64,000 bases of DNA from the NCBI RefSeq assembly GCF_000403435.2, contig NZ_KE159710.1, positions 248,001 to 312,000 on the forward strand. The letters run 5' to 3'. A model generated the notes under the pieces. It was not told the origin of the DNA and did not search any database. It was given only the letters and a program-made list of their open reading frames with translations. Position numbers and translations under genes: made by a program. The stretch is from Oscillibacter sp. 1-3. GTDB lineage: Bacteria; Bacillota; Clostridia; Oscillospirales; Oscillospiraceae. Shown here in pieces: positions 54,932-63,981 of the stretch (its first letter is position 1; the number at the start of each line of letters is the position of its first letter).

Positions 54932-55025
54932 GGCGCCTCTCTCTTTGGCGCGGGGGACTGCTCCGCCCTTACCTCCGGAACAGTCTCCCGCGCCGCTCTA
55001 TGGATCTGTAAAAGGAGCGACATAT

Positions 55026-56582
55026 ATGGCAAAAATCATTTCAATCAACCAGGCGGTTGACCTCATTCAAGACGGTATGACCGTTGGCATCAGCGGTTTC
55101 GGCGCCTTTGCCTCCCCGGACAGCGTTCTGGCGGCCATGGGCAGAAAATTCCGTGAGCAAAACACCCCTAAAAAACTTACCATCGTCTCCGGCGTGGCCC
55201 CCGGCGACTTTGCAGAGGACGGCTGCGGCATGTCCAAGATCAAAGACGAGGGCCTCATCGACACCCTCATCGCCTCTCACCTGAGAATGTCTCCGGCCAT
55301 TGGGCGGGCTGTCAGCGAAAATAAAATCGCCGCTTTCAGCATGCCTCTTGGCGTATACGGCCAGCTGATGGCCGCCATCGGCGGAAAACGCCCCGGCGTG
55401 CTGACCCATGTGGGCCTTCACACCTATGCCGACCCCCGGCAGGAGGGCTGCAAGCTGAACGGACGGGCCAAGGAGCAGGACCGGGAGATCGTCCAGCTGG
55501 TGCAGGTGGACGGAAAGGACTATCTCCTCTATAAGTCCTTCCGCATCGACGCCTGCATTCTCCACGCCAGCTATGCCGACGAGGACGGAAACATCTCCCT
55601 GCAGGACGAGCCCATCCGCGGCGAGCTGCTGGAGCTGGCTTCCGCGGTTCACAACAACGGCGGCATCGTCATTGTGGAGGTCAAGGACATTGTCAAATCC
55701 GGCTCCCTGGACCCCCGTCAGATCCTGATCCACAAATCCTATGTGGACTACCTGGTGAAGGCGGAGAACAGCGAAAACATCGCCCTGGCCTACAACGCCT
55801 CCCTGATCGGCGACATCCGGGTACCCACCGAGGGCAGCGTAAAGGCCCTTCCGATTTCCTATAAGAAGGTCATCGTCCGCCGGGCCGTAATGGAGCTTGA
55901 GAAGGACGCCCTGGTGAATCTTGGCATCGGTATCCCCGCGGGCGTGGCGAATGTCGCCAATGAGGAGGGGCTGAGCAATCAGGTGACGCTGTCTCTGGAA
56001 ACCGGCATCTATGGCGGCGTGCCTCTGGACGGTCCTCTGTTCGGCGCCTCCGTGAATCCGGACTCCATCTCCCGCTCGGCAGATATGTTTACCACATACG
56101 ACGGCGGCGGACTGGACATGACGGTGCTGGGCTGTGCGGAGATCGATCCCATCGGCAATGTCAATGTCTCCAAATTCTCCGGCCGGTGCGTAGGGCCCGG
56201 CGGCTTTGTCAACATCTCCCAGAACACGCCAAAGGTCTGCTTTGCCTTCTCCTTCACATCCGGCAAACAGGACATAGCCGTAGAGGACGGCAGGCTGGTC
56301 ATCCGGCAGGACGGCTCCGGCGTAAAGTTCAAAAAGTCTGTGGAGCAGATCACCTTCTCCTCCGATTACGCTCAGGAGACAAATCAGACTGTGCTCTTTA
56401 TCACTGAGCGGGCGGTATTCCGCATTCTGAACGGCAAGGTCACCCTGACGGAAATTGCCCCCGGCGTCGATTTGAAGCGGGATATTCTGAATAAGATGGA
56501 GTTTCTCCCGGAGATTGCCCCGGACCTGGCAGTAATGGACGAGCGGCTGTTCCGCCCGGAAAAAATGGACCTGTCCTTCTAG
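55026..56582 (+). CDS. Acyl-CoA:carboxylate CoA-transferase (fused alpha-beta, propionate CoA-transferase like)
   Basis: A 518-residue protein joining both halves of a class I CoA-transferase. The N-terminal half starts AKIISINQAVDLIQDGMTVGISGFGAFASPD. The catalytic glutamate lies in the second half (SLETGIYGG, about residue 325). It moves CoA between an acyl-CoA and a free acid. Between the oxidoreductase and UbiX/UbiD it could activate the imported acid using the acyl-CoA made upstream. ATG 55026 follows AAAGGAG. Confidence 0.92.
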   Translation: MAKIISINQAVDLIQDGMTVGISGFGAFASPDSVLAAMGRKFREQNTPKKLTIVSGVAPGDFAEDGCGMSKIKDEGLIDTLIASHLRMSPAIGRAVSENKIAAFSMPLGVYGQLMAAIGGKRPGVLTHVGLHTYADPRQEGCKLNGRAKEQDREIVQLVQVDGKDYLLYKSFRIDACILHASYADEDGNISLQDEPIRGELLELASAVHNNGGIVIVEVKDIVKSGSLDPRQILIHKSYVDYLVKAENSENIALAYNASLIGDIRVPTEGSVKALPISYKKVIVRRAVMELEKDALVNLGIGIPAGVANVANEEGLSNQVTLSLETGIYGGVPLDGPLFGASVNPDSISRSADMFTTYDGGGLDMTVLGCAEIDPIGNVNVSKFSGRCVGPGGFVNISQNTPKVCFAFSFTSGKQDIAVEDGRLVIRQDGSGVKFKKSVEQITFSSDYAQETNQTVLFITERAVFRILNGKVTLTEIAPGVDLKRDILNKMEFLPEIAPDLAVMDERLFRPEKMDLSF

Positions 56583-56583
56583 A

Positions 56584-56658
56584 CCTTGTTCGATCAATGG
56601 CGGATTGCGCAGCGGGAAAATATCCGCCGGTTGGGTCTCTTGACATTTTCAAACACGG
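56584..56658. repeat. Family A element, internally deleted (75 bp)
   Basis: Ends CCTTGTTCGATCAATGGCGG and CATTTTCAAACACGG, starting one base past the CoA-transferase stop. It lies between that gene and ubiX. Confidence 0.6.
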
Positions 56659-56734
56659 CCCGTATAATTTTCCGGAAAGCCGTGCGTCTGGGATTATATG
56701 AACAGGCCCTAAATTTTTTCTGGGAGGATCGCAT

Positions 56735-57301
56735 ATGCGGAAATTGATTATCGGCATCAGCGCCGCGGACGGCATGCGGATCGGCATGCGGCTTCTGGAA
56801 CTCCTGCGGGAGATGCCGGAGGCAGAGACACATCTGGTGGTATCCCGCGCGGCGGAACGGAACCTCCAGCTGGAATGCGGAGTCAGCACGGCACAGATTC
56901 AGGCGCTGGCGGACTACTCCTATGCGCCGGAGAACATGGCGGCGGCAATTGCCAGCGGTTCTTTCCAAACGGATGGCATGATCGTGGCCCCATGCAGCAT
57001 GAAAACGCTGGCGGGCATCGCCCATGGCTATACGGATAACCTCCTGCTCCGCGCAGCGGACGTCTGCCTGAAAGAACGACGGCGGGTCGTTCTGATTCCC
57101 CGGGAAACCCCCTTGAGCCGCATCCATTTGAAAAATCTGCTGGCGGCAGACAAGGCCGGCTGTATGATCCTCCCTCCCATGCTGACCTTCTATCATAAGC
57201 CGGCAGATGTCGCAGCCCAAATCGACCATATCATTGGCAAGGCGCTGATGCCCTTTGACCTGACGCCCGCCGCCTTCCGTCCTTGGGAGGGAATCACATA
57301 A
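56735..57301 (+). CDS. UbiX-like flavin prenyltransferase
   Basis: A 188-residue flavoprotein: GISAADGMRIGMRLLELL at the start (a variant of the GASG flavin loop), VAPCSMKTLAGIAHGYTDNLLLRAADVCLKE near residue 87, and RRVVLIPRETPLSRIHLKN. The family makes prenylated FMN for UbiD-type (de)carboxylases. Seventeen bases separate it from the UbiD gene. The opening loop differs from the usual GASGA, so activity should be confirmed. Confidence 0.9.
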   Translation: MRKLIIGISAADGMRIGMRLLELLREMPEAETHLVVSRAAERNLQLECGVSTAQIQALADYSYAPENMAAAIASGSFQTDGMIVAPCSMKTLAGIAHGYTDNLLLRAADVCLKERRRVVLIPRETPLSRIHLKNLLAADKAGCMILPPMLTFYHKPADVAAQIDHIIGKALMPFDLTPAAFRPWEGIT

Positions 57302-57317
57302 ATTGAGAGGTGCACAA

Positions 57318-58655
57318 ATGGATCTGAAAGATTGCCTGAAAAAGATGGAGCAAGCCGGACGGCTGGCCCACGTCACCACACCGGTGGACGCGGTCCACGA
57401 GCTGAGCGGCGTCGCCGCCAAAATGGACGGCGGCAAAGCCCTGGTTTTTGATCGTGTAAAAGGGTACGATTACCCGGTATCCACAGGCATGTGGTGGAAC
57501 CGGGAAAATGTGGCTCCTATCTTTGACACTCCCGCAGACCAGCTCTCCAATCTCTTCGCCCAGGCGACTGCCTCCCTGCGGCAGAATCCAGTCGCCCCTG
57601 TGACAGTGGAGAACGCTCCCGCCCAGGCGGTTACAATGCCGGAAGTGGATCTGGGAAAGATCCCCGTACCCACACACGCTCTGCTGGACGGGGGTCCCTA
57701 TTTCTCCAACTGCGTAATCATTGCCAAGGACCCGGACACCGGTGTCCGAAACACCTCGATCCACCGCCTGATGGTCACGGGAAAAGACCGGCTGGGCCTT
57801 TTGATGGACATGGGCAGGCATCTGCGGGACTACTATGAGCGTGCGGAAGCCCGCGGTGAGCCCCTGGAGATCACCATCAATAACGGCGCTCATCCCGCCT
57901 ACTTTGTAGCGGCCACCACGCCCAGCTCCGCCGCGCCCATTGACGTAGACGAACTGGCCGTGGCCTCCTATCTGCTGCGGGAGCCCGCGCGTCTTTGCAA
58001 AAGCCGGACGGTGTCTGTGGAGGGAATTGCCGATGCGCAGATGATTCTGGAGGCGGAGATTCTGCCCCATGTCCGGGAGCCGGAGGGGCCCTTCGGCGAG
58101 GTCAGCGGCTACTACGCCACGCGGGCAGACCGCTGGGTCGTTCATGTGAAGGCAATCACCATGCAGCGAGATCCCATCATCCACATGCTCCATCCCGGGC
58201 GGGAGGTCTGGAACGGGCAAGGCCTTGGCATTGAGGCCAATCTGTTCCAAACCATCGGCAAGCAGGTCAAGGGCTTAAAAAATGTTTACATGACCCATGG
58301 CGGCAGCCACTATCACATTGTTCTGCAGATGGACCCGCCCAATAACGGCATGGCAAAAAATGCGATTATGGCAGCATTTGCAGCCTTTTCCGATTTGCAG
58401 ATGGTCACTGTGGTAAACAGTGATGTTAATATTTATGATGCCGAGGACGTAGAACGGGCGATGGTCACCCGCTGTGATCCGGCCAAAGACATTGTAATCA
58501 TCCCGAATGCTTTCGGCCACGAGCTCAACCCCGTGGTAGAAAACAACATGGCTTCCAAAATGGGTTTCGACTGCACGTATCCTGTCCCTAAACCTGCCGC
58601 CTACACACGCGTCTCGTTCCAGGACGTTGACCTCTCAAATTACGAAATTCTATAA
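57318..58655 (+). CDS. UbiD family prenyl-FMN decarboxylase
   Basis: A 445-residue protein. REPEGPFGEVSGYY at about 252-265 has the catalytic glutamate region of UbiD enzymes. The N-terminal half has AVHELSGVAAKMDGGKALVFDRVKGYDYPVSTGMWWNR, typical of the family. It reversibly decarboxylates aromatic or alpha,beta-unsaturated acids using prenyl-FMN. The substrate is not predictable from motifs; the neighbours suggest a carboxylic acid brought in by the DASS carrier. ATG 57318 follows GAGAGG. Confidence 0.92.
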   Translation: MDLKDCLKKMEQAGRLAHVTTPVDAVHELSGVAAKMDGGKALVFDRVKGYDYPVSTGMWWNRENVAPIFDTPADQLSNLFAQATASLRQNPVAPVTVENAPAQAVTMPEVDLGKIPVPTHALLDGGPYFSNCVIIAKDPDTGVRNTSIHRLMVTGKDRLGLLMDMGRHLRDYYERAEARGEPLEITINNGAHPAYFVAATTPSSAAPIDVDELAVASYLLREPARLCKSRTVSVEGIADAQMILEAEILPHVREPEGPFGEVSGYYATRADRWVVHVKAITMQRDPIIHMLHPGREVWNGQGLGIEANLFQTIGKQVKGLKNVYMTHGGSHYHIVLQMDPPNNGMAKNAIMAAFAAFSDLQMVTVVNSDVNIYDAEDVERAMVTRCDPAKDIVIIPNAFGHELNPVVENNMASKMGFDCTYPVPKPAAYTRVSFQDVDLSNYEIL

Positions 58656-58668
58656 TATATCAAATGAA

Positions 58669-58713
58669 GGCAGGCGGTTGGACAGCCAATTTGGACTGTT
58701 CAATATGCCTGTC
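58669..58713 (+). terminator. Terminator after the UbiD gene
   Basis: Imperfect inverted repeat GGCAGGCGGTTGGACAG ... CTGTTCAATATGCCTGTCC followed by TCTTTTGC, 14 bp past the stop. The rest of the gap to 58984 shows no gene that I can support. Confidence 0.55.
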
Positions 58714-58984
58714 CTCTTTTGCAAATCCCGCACGGTCAGTTTTCTATGCTGCCTTGCGGATTGTTCGTCTTGATTGTACCCAGAGAGCTGCCGCTGTAAT
58801 CGTGGATTGGTAAACTGTTGAGAACAGCATCTGCCGGCCGCCGGCATGATCCCCATCTCAAAAGAGCGCTTCGCCGGCAGCATACGGCATCAGCGGCGCC
58901 GTTTTCCAAACAGAAAAACGGCCTTGCTGATTCCCTCTCCTCTCATGCCATTCTGCACCGTCCGCTTTTCTGCGCAGCCAAAAG

Positions 58985-59016
58985 GGCCCCGCCTGTCCGA
59001 AACAGGCGGGGCCGCC
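58985..59016 (-). terminator. Terminator after the GntP gene
   Basis: Minus-strand GGCCCCGCCTGT-ttcgg-ACAGGCGGGGCC followed by CTTTTGG, 12 bp past the stop. Confidence 0.8.
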
Positions 59017-59028
59017 GTTTATGTAAGC

Positions 59029-60375
59029 TCAGACAAATACGCCCCAGACCAGCGCCAGCAGCAGCGAGCCCACCACAGGGATGATGCAGGTGGTGACGCA
59101 GACATCCCAGTAGGACTCCTTGTGGGTGCAGTTGGACACCGCCAGCAGCGTCAGAACCGCGCCGTTGTGCGGCAGCGTGTCCAATCCTCCGGAGGACAGG
59201 GAGGCGACGCGGTGCAGATACTCCGGATTCAGGCCAATGGTGTTTGCCATCTCCAGATATTTGGGGGCCAGGGCCTCCAGCGCGATGGACATGCCGCCGG
59301 AGGCAGAGCCGGTGGCGCCGGCCAGAAGGTTGACAGCCACGGCCTCAGAGAACAGGATAGAGCCGGGCATATTCAGCGCAGCCCTGGTCAGCAGTCCGAA
59401 GCCGGGGACGACCTTCACCACGGAGCCGAAGCCCACCGCGCAGGCGGTGTTCATAATGGCGCTCATGGAGCCCACGGCGCCCTCGTTGATGGCGCTGATG
59501 AAAATCTTAAACTGCGAGGCGTTCATCAGCAGACACACCAGAATGCCGCAGATCAGAGCAATGACGATGGCCTGGCTGGGAGTCAGGGCGATGCCGGCGG
59601 AATCCTCCAGCACCTTGGGAAACAGGTTCAGCATCAGAACAACCACGACCAGGGGGAGCAGTCCGGACAGCCAGTGCCAGGAGGGCAGCTCCTTCTCGCT
59701 GTGGTCGATCTCCTTGTGCTTGGGGTCCGCCACAAAGTGGAGCCCCTTGGCGCGGGCCTGGTGGACGCGCCACTCCAGATATGCATAGCCGGGAACTCCG
59801 ACGATGATAATCGCCGCAATGGACATGGGCAGGCCGGCCATGGCGGTGGTGCCATAGTACTCCGTGGGAATCAGGTTCTGGATCTGGGGGGTGCCGGGAA
59901 TGGCGGTCATGGTCAGACCGAACGCGCCGAAGGCGATGGCGCCTGGCAGCAGGGTGCGGGGCAGGTCTGCCGCGCGGTAGATGGCGTATCCCATGGGGTA
60001 GATAACAAACACCACAACAAACAGGGAGATGCCGCCGTAGGTCATCAGCAGGCAGGGGACCACGACGGCCGCCACGGCGAACCGGGAGCCGATCAGCCGC
60101 ACCAGCCAGTCTGCCAGACTGCGGGCGGAACCGGTCATATCCATGACCTTGCCGTACACCGCGCCCAGGAAGAAGGCTGGGAACCAGGAGAGGACGTAGC
60201 CCGACATACCGGCCATGTAGTCGCCAAGATAGGCGTCCAGCAGGGAGTAGCCGCCCATCACAGCCACCACCATGGCGCAGACAGGGGCCAGCCAGATGAT
60301 ATTACAGCCCTTAAAGGCCAGGTACATCAAAAGGACCAAACCAATGATGATGCCGAACAGAGATACCAATTCCAT
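59029..60375 (-). CDS. GntP family carboxylate permease
   Basis: A 448-residue protein with about twelve membrane helices and GntP features: APVCAMVVAVMGG, a central GTPQIQNLIPTEYYG loop, GATGSASGGMSIALEALAP and SGGLDTLPHNGAVLTLLAVSNCTHKESY. The last motif is common to 3-hydroxybutyrate-type GntP permeases. It closes the 3-hydroxybutyrate operon, so uptake of hydroxybutyrate or acetoacetate is likely. Confidence 0.9.
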   Translation of the reverse strand: MELVSLFGIIIGLVLLMYLAFKGCNIIWLAPVCAMVVAVMGGYSLLDAYLGDYMAGMSGYVLSWFPAFFLGAVYGKVMDMTGSARSLADWLVRLIGSRFAVAAVVVPCLLMTYGGISLFVVVFVIYPMGYAIYRAADLPRTLLPGAIAFGAFGLTMTAIPGTPQIQNLIPTEYYGTTAMAGLPMSIAAIIIVGVPGYAYLEWRVHQARAKGLHFVADPKHKEIDHSEKELPSWHWLSGLLPLVVVVLMLNLFPKVLEDSAGIALTPSQAIVIALICGILVCLLMNASQFKIFISAINEGAVGSMSAIMNTACAVGFGSVVKVVPGFGLLTRAALNMPGSILFSEAVAVNLLAGATGSASGGMSIALEALAPKYLEMANTIGLNPEYLHRVASLSSGGLDTLPHNGAVLTLLAVSNCTHKESYWDVCVTTCIIPVVGSLLLALVWGVFV

Positions 60376-60392
60376 AAATTCTCCTTTCTGGG

Positions 60393-60488
60393 CCCTGCTT
60401 GATAAACGATGAAATTATCAACGGCGGAAGGCCGCTTCGCCGCGTGCGGAAAAGCGCCGCCGGAGAGCTTGACACAGTTCAAACAGGG
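60393..60488. repeat. Family A element, degenerate (96 bp)
   Basis: Ends CCCTGCTTGATAAACGATG and CAGTTCAAACAGGG. It fills half of the gap between the dehydrogenase and gntP genes, within the operon. Confidence 0.5.
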
Positions 60489-60570
60489 CCGAAACCACAC
60501 ACTTGATCTGCCCTGCCCCGCTCCGGAGGGAGAACCAGGCCGAAGCGGGAGGGGCATGGCTGTCATGCTT

Positions 60571-61503
60571 TTACTCGTACAGGCATTTGGCCAGCTTGGT
60601 GAACATCTGATCCCGGTACTCGATCTTCTCCTCCGCCTTGCCGCCGGAGTAGTCGTAGAACCCCTTGCCGGTCTTGACGCCGAACTCCCCTTTTTCGAAC
60701 CGTTCCGTCAGAATGGCGCAGGGGTCCTTCCGGTCGCACAGGTCGGCGTAGAGATAGGAAGCGATGTTGTAGAAAATATCCAGGCCGCCCAGATCACAGA
60801 CCTCAAAAGGACCTAGGCACGCGTAACGCAGGCCCAGACCGTACTTCATCACGTCGTCCACGCCCTCATAGGTGGAGATACCCTCGCTGACAATATGCAG
60901 GCACTCCCGGAGAATGGCAAGCTGGATGCGGTTCAGCGCGAAGCCCGGCGCGTCCTTGACGATGACCGGCTTTTTGTTGACCTTCAGCGCCAGATCACGA
61001 ATGACGCCTGCAGCCTCATCGCTGGTCTTCTCGCCTTGGATAACCTCAATCAGCGGAATGATATGGGGCGGGTTGATCCAGTGCATGCCGCCGAAGCGCT
61101 GGGGCAGACGGACCGCCTCGGCAATTTTGGTGATGGAGAGGCCGGAGGTGTTGCTGGCCATCACCACGTCGTCGTCCACCAGGGCGGAGGCCTCAGCCCA
61201 GAACTTGTGCTTGACCTCCAGGTTTTCCAGCACGGCCTCCACCACAAAGTCCGCGGTACGAAAGGCCTCCATCTCACCGGTGTACTGGATGCGCCCCAGG
61301 AGCGCGTCGGACTCCGCCTGGGTGACGATGCCTTCAGAGACCTCGGTCTTCTGGTTCAGCGTAATTAGATTCCTGGCCTTCTCCAGCGCGGTGGGAAAGA
61401 TGTCATACAAAACGACCTCATAGCCGTACCGGGCAAAAATCGCGCCCATAGACGCGCCCATGGTGCCGGCGCCGGCAATGACGATTTTTTTGATCTCCCG
61501 CAT
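60571..61503 (-). CDS. 3-hydroxyacyl-CoA (3-hydroxybutyryl-CoA) dehydrogenase
   Basis: A 310-residue protein with an N-terminal NAD fold (VIAGAGTMGASMGAIFARYGYEV, GxGxxG at 11-16), SNTSGLSITKIA and HWINPPHIIPLIEV (catalytic His/Asn region), and a helical C-terminal dimerisation domain ending GVKTGKGFYDYSGG. It interconverts 3-hydroxybutyryl-CoA and acetoacetyl-CoA. It is one base downstream of atoA. Full length. Confidence 0.93.
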   Translation of the reverse strand: MREIKKIVIAGAGTMGASMGAIFARYGYEVVLYDIFPTALEKARNLITLNQKTEVSEGIVTQAESDALLGRIQYTGEMEAFRTADFVVEAVLENLEVKHKFWAEASALVDDDVVMASNTSGLSITKIAEAVRLPQRFGGMHWINPPHIIPLIEVIQGEKTSDEAAGVIRDLALKVNKKPVIVKDAPGFALNRIQLAILRECLHIVSEGISTYEGVDDVMKYGLGLRYACLGPFEVCDLGGLDIFYNIASYLYADLCDRKDPCAILTERFEKGEFGVKTGKGFYDYSGGKAEEKIEYRDQMFTKLAKCLYE

Positions 61504-62160
61504 TTATTCTTCCTCCATTCTCTTGAGGTCGGGGCTGACGATGAGCTCGCAGCCGGTGGCGGCCTTGATGTCGTCCAGGGAGTAGTCGGGGTGCAGCTCC
61601 TTGAGGACGATGCCCTCGGGAGTAACCTCCATCACGCCCATCTCGGTGATAATCATGTCCACCACGCCCACGGCGGTCAGGGGCAGGGTGCATTCCTTGA
61701 GGATCTTGTGCGCGCCCTTCTGGGTGTGCAGCATGGCCACGATCACCTTCCGCGCGCCCACCACCAGGTCCATGGCGCCGCCCATGCCGGCCACCATCTT
61801 GCCGGGGATGATCCAGTTGGCGATGTTGCCCTTCTCGTCCACCTCCATGGCGCCCAGCACCGTGGCGTCCACGTGGCCGCCGCGGATGATGGAGAAGCTC
61901 TCCTCGGAGCCGAAGAAGTTGCCGTAGGGGGCGTAGGTGACGTAGGCGCCGCCGGAGTTGATGACGTCCACGTCCTCCTGGCCCTTCTCGGGGGCGCCCA
62001 GCAGGCCGGTAAAGCCGTTCTCGGAGTGCAGCACGATGGTCACGCCCTCGGGCAGGCAGTTGGCCACCATGGTGGGCAGGCCGATGCCCAGATTGGCGAT
62101 GTCGCCGTCCTTAAATTCTTTCGCCGCACGCTTGGCGATTCTCATCTTCAGATCTGCCAA
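61504..62160 (-). CDS. atoA: 3-oxoacid CoA-transferase subunit B
   Basis: A 218-residue class I CoA-transferase beta subunit: DGDIANLGIGLPTMVANCLPEG, then SENGFTG with the catalytic Glu47. It forms a heteromer with AtoD, moving CoA between acetoacetate and acetyl- or butyryl-CoA. It overlaps the atoD end by 13 bp. Confidence 0.95.
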   Translation of the reverse strand: MADLKMRIAKRAAKEFKDGDIANLGIGLPTMVANCLPEGVTIVLHSENGFTGLLGAPEKGQEDVDVINSGGAYVTYAPYGNFFGSEESFSIIRGGHVDATVLGAMEVDEKGNIANWIIPGKMVAGMGGAMDLVVGARKVIVAMLHTQKGAHKILKECTLPLTAVGVVDMIITEMGVMEVTPEGIVLKELHPDYSLDDIKAATGCELIVSPDLKRMEEE

Positions 62161-62837
62161 GGCTGCTCACCTCCTACGATATAGTTCACATACACGCCGG
62201 CGGTGGTGAAGGTGTCCACATCCACCTCGCCGATCTCCACAACCTTCTCCGCGCCGAGGATGACGGTGTCCGCCGCCATGGCCATGACGTGGTTGAAGTT
62301 CTTGGTGGCCTTGGCGCAGCTGAAGTTGCCGAACTTGTCGCAGATGCTGGCCCGGCACAGGGCGAAGTCCGCGCGGAGGGGCAGCTCCAGCAGATACTCC
62401 CGGCCCTCGATGGTCAATGTCTCCTTGCCGTCGGCGATGATGGTGCCAACGCCCGTGGGGGTCAGCACGCCGCCCAGGCCCGCGCCGGCGGCGCGGATCT
62501 TCTCCGCCAGGGAGCCCTGGGGCACCAGAGTGCATTTCAGGGTGCCGTCGTTCATGCCCTTGCCGATGATGGGGTTCATGCCCACGTGGGAGGCGATGAT
62601 GTGGTCGATCATACCCGCGCTGAGGAGCTTGGCCACGCCCCGGTCCGTGGTGCCGGTGACGGAGGCGGGCAGCCCGCCGTCGTTGGCGATGACGGTCAGG
62701 TGTTTTACGCCCTTTTCCACCAATGCGTCGATCAGGATCTCCGGCGTCCCGGTCCCCAGGAAGCCGCCCACCATGACGGTCATCCCGTCCTGGATTCCTG
62801 CAACAGCTTCCTGGGCTGTTCTCATTTTGTTAATCAT
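62148..62837 (-). CDS. atoD: 3-oxoacid CoA-transferase subunit A
   Basis: A 229-residue class I CoA-transferase alpha subunit: DGMTVMVGGFLGTGTPEILIDALVEKGVKHLTVI and AGAGLGGVLTPTGVGT. ATG 62837 follows GGGAG; a longer in-frame start at 62936 adds residues unlike the family. Partner of atoA. Confidence 0.95.
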   Translation of the reverse strand: MINKMRTAQEAVAGIQDGMTVMVGGFLGTGTPEILIDALVEKGVKHLTVIANDGGLPASVTGTTDRGVAKLLSAGMIDHIIASHVGMNPIIGKGMNDGTLKCTLVPQGSLAEKIRAAGAGLGGVLTPTGVGTIIADGKETLTIEGREYLLELPLRADFALCRASICDKFGNFSCAKATKNFNHVMAMAADTVILGAEKVVEIGEVDVDTFTTAGVYVNYIVGGEQPWQI

Positions 62838-62957
62838 AGTCTGTTCTCCCTTCTTGGCAAACCATTTGTGGGACAAATTTCGTCCCACACAAACGGGCAT
62901 GCCCGTTTGCGCAATGCTGCGCGCCCTGCGGCCCAAGGGCTCCCCTTCCCGCCGGAA

Positions 62958-63719
62958 TCAGCCCGCAGTCCAACCGCCATCGATGGTCAGCGCGGAACCG
63001 GTGATGTGAGAGGCCGCGTCGGAGCAGAGGAATTTGATGACCTCGGCAATATCCGTGGGCTCCAGCAGCGTCTTAATGGCCGCTTTCTGCAGCATGATTT
63101 TGCTGACCACCTCGTCCTCGCTGATGCCGTGGTTCCGGGCCTGGTCCGCAATCTGGTTGTCAACCAGGGGCGTGCGCACATAGGCGGGGCAGACGGAGTT
63201 GACGGTGATGCCGTAGGGCCCGCCCTCCAGACCGGCGGTTTTGGTCAGTCCGGTCAGGCCGTGCTTTGCGGACACATAGGCGGATTTGAACTCAGAAGCC
63301 ACCAGACCGTGGATGGAGTTGAGATTGATGATCCGGCCCCACTTCTGCGCCTTCATCTCCGGCCACACATACTTGGTCAGTAAGAAGGGAGAGGTCAGCA
63401 TAAGGTTGATGATGTAGTCCCAGCGGTCCTCCGGAAACTCCTCGATAGAGCAGACATGCTGGATGCCGGCGATGTTCACCAGGATATCGGTCTTTCCGTA
63501 CTTCTCCCTGGCGTAGTCCGTCACGGCTTTGCATCCCTCCCGCTTGCTCAGGTCCACGGCGAAGGGATCTCCGCCGATCTTCGCGGCGGACTCGGCCAGA
63601 AGGGTTTCATTCATATCGGCCATAACGACCGCCGCCCCCTCCCGGGCAAGCGCCTCCGATGTGGCATAGCCCATGCCGCTGGCAGCACCCGTGACGATAG
63701 CAACCCGATTTTTCAACAT
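62958..63719 (-). CDS. 3-hydroxybutyrate dehydrogenase (short-chain dehydrogenase)
   Basis: A 253-residue SDR: TGAASGMG at 10-17, NIAGIQH, catalytic Ser/Tyr/Lys in NSIHGLV...SAYVSAKHG, and the C-terminal GSALTIDGGWTAG typical of D-3-hydroxybutyrate dehydrogenases. It oxidises D-3-hydroxybutyrate to acetoacetate with NAD. ATG 63719 follows AGGAGG. It is first in the operon, right after a sigma-54 promoter. Confidence 0.9.
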   Translation of the reverse strand: MLKNRVAIVTGAASGMGYATSEALAREGAAVVMADMNETLLAESAAKIGGDPFAVDLSKREGCKAVTDYAREKYGKTDILVNIAGIQHVCSIEEFPEDRWDYIINLMLTSPFLLTKYVWPEMKAQKWGRIINLNSIHGLVASEFKSAYVSAKHGLTGLTKTAGLEGGPYGITVNSVCPAYVRTPLVDNQIADQARNHGISEDEVVSKIMLQKAAIKTLLEPTDIAEVIKFLCSDAASHITGSALTIDGGWTAG

Positions 63720-63796
63720 AGCAGTTTCCTCCTGAAATATAAGATTACGGCGCCAGGCTCCAAGGTCTTGCCCCTCTACCGCTGCCAGCTTATTCA

Positions 63797-63812
63797 AGCA
63801 AAAAATATGCCA
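63797..63812 (-). promoter_or_regulatory. Sigma-54 promoter of the 3-hydroxybutyrate operon
   Basis: Minus-strand TGGCATATTTTTTGCT. GG (63810-63811) and GC (63798-63799) have 10 bp between them. It lies 78 bp upstream of the dehydrogenase ATG. Confidence 0.85.
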
Positions 63813-63928
63813 GCTCTCCCCCACTCTCTAAAACCCAGAGATTGCAGGAAAAAGCTGGCATATACTGTCTGTAAATTTTTTGCTCTCAGCGTTTTCTGGC
63901 AGAAACGCCAAAAAAACGAAAGAGCATC

Positions 63929-63981
63929 CGTACATCTCTGTACGTTTTGATTTCAATCTGTAAGATTTTCCGTACATTACC
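63929..63981 (-). promoter_or_regulatory. Candidate enhancer sites of the 3-hydroxybutyrate operon
   Basis: Perfect inverted repeat CGTACA-TCTC-TGTACG at 63929-63944, about 150 bp from the predicted start, and a half-site CGTACATTACC at 63971-63981, 42 bp (four helical turns) away. The activator is not in the window. Confidence 0.55.

Noticed and set aside
58650..58883. 77-codon minus-strand frame after UbiD
   Set aside because: It overlaps the probable terminator and has no recognisable motif or ribosome site.
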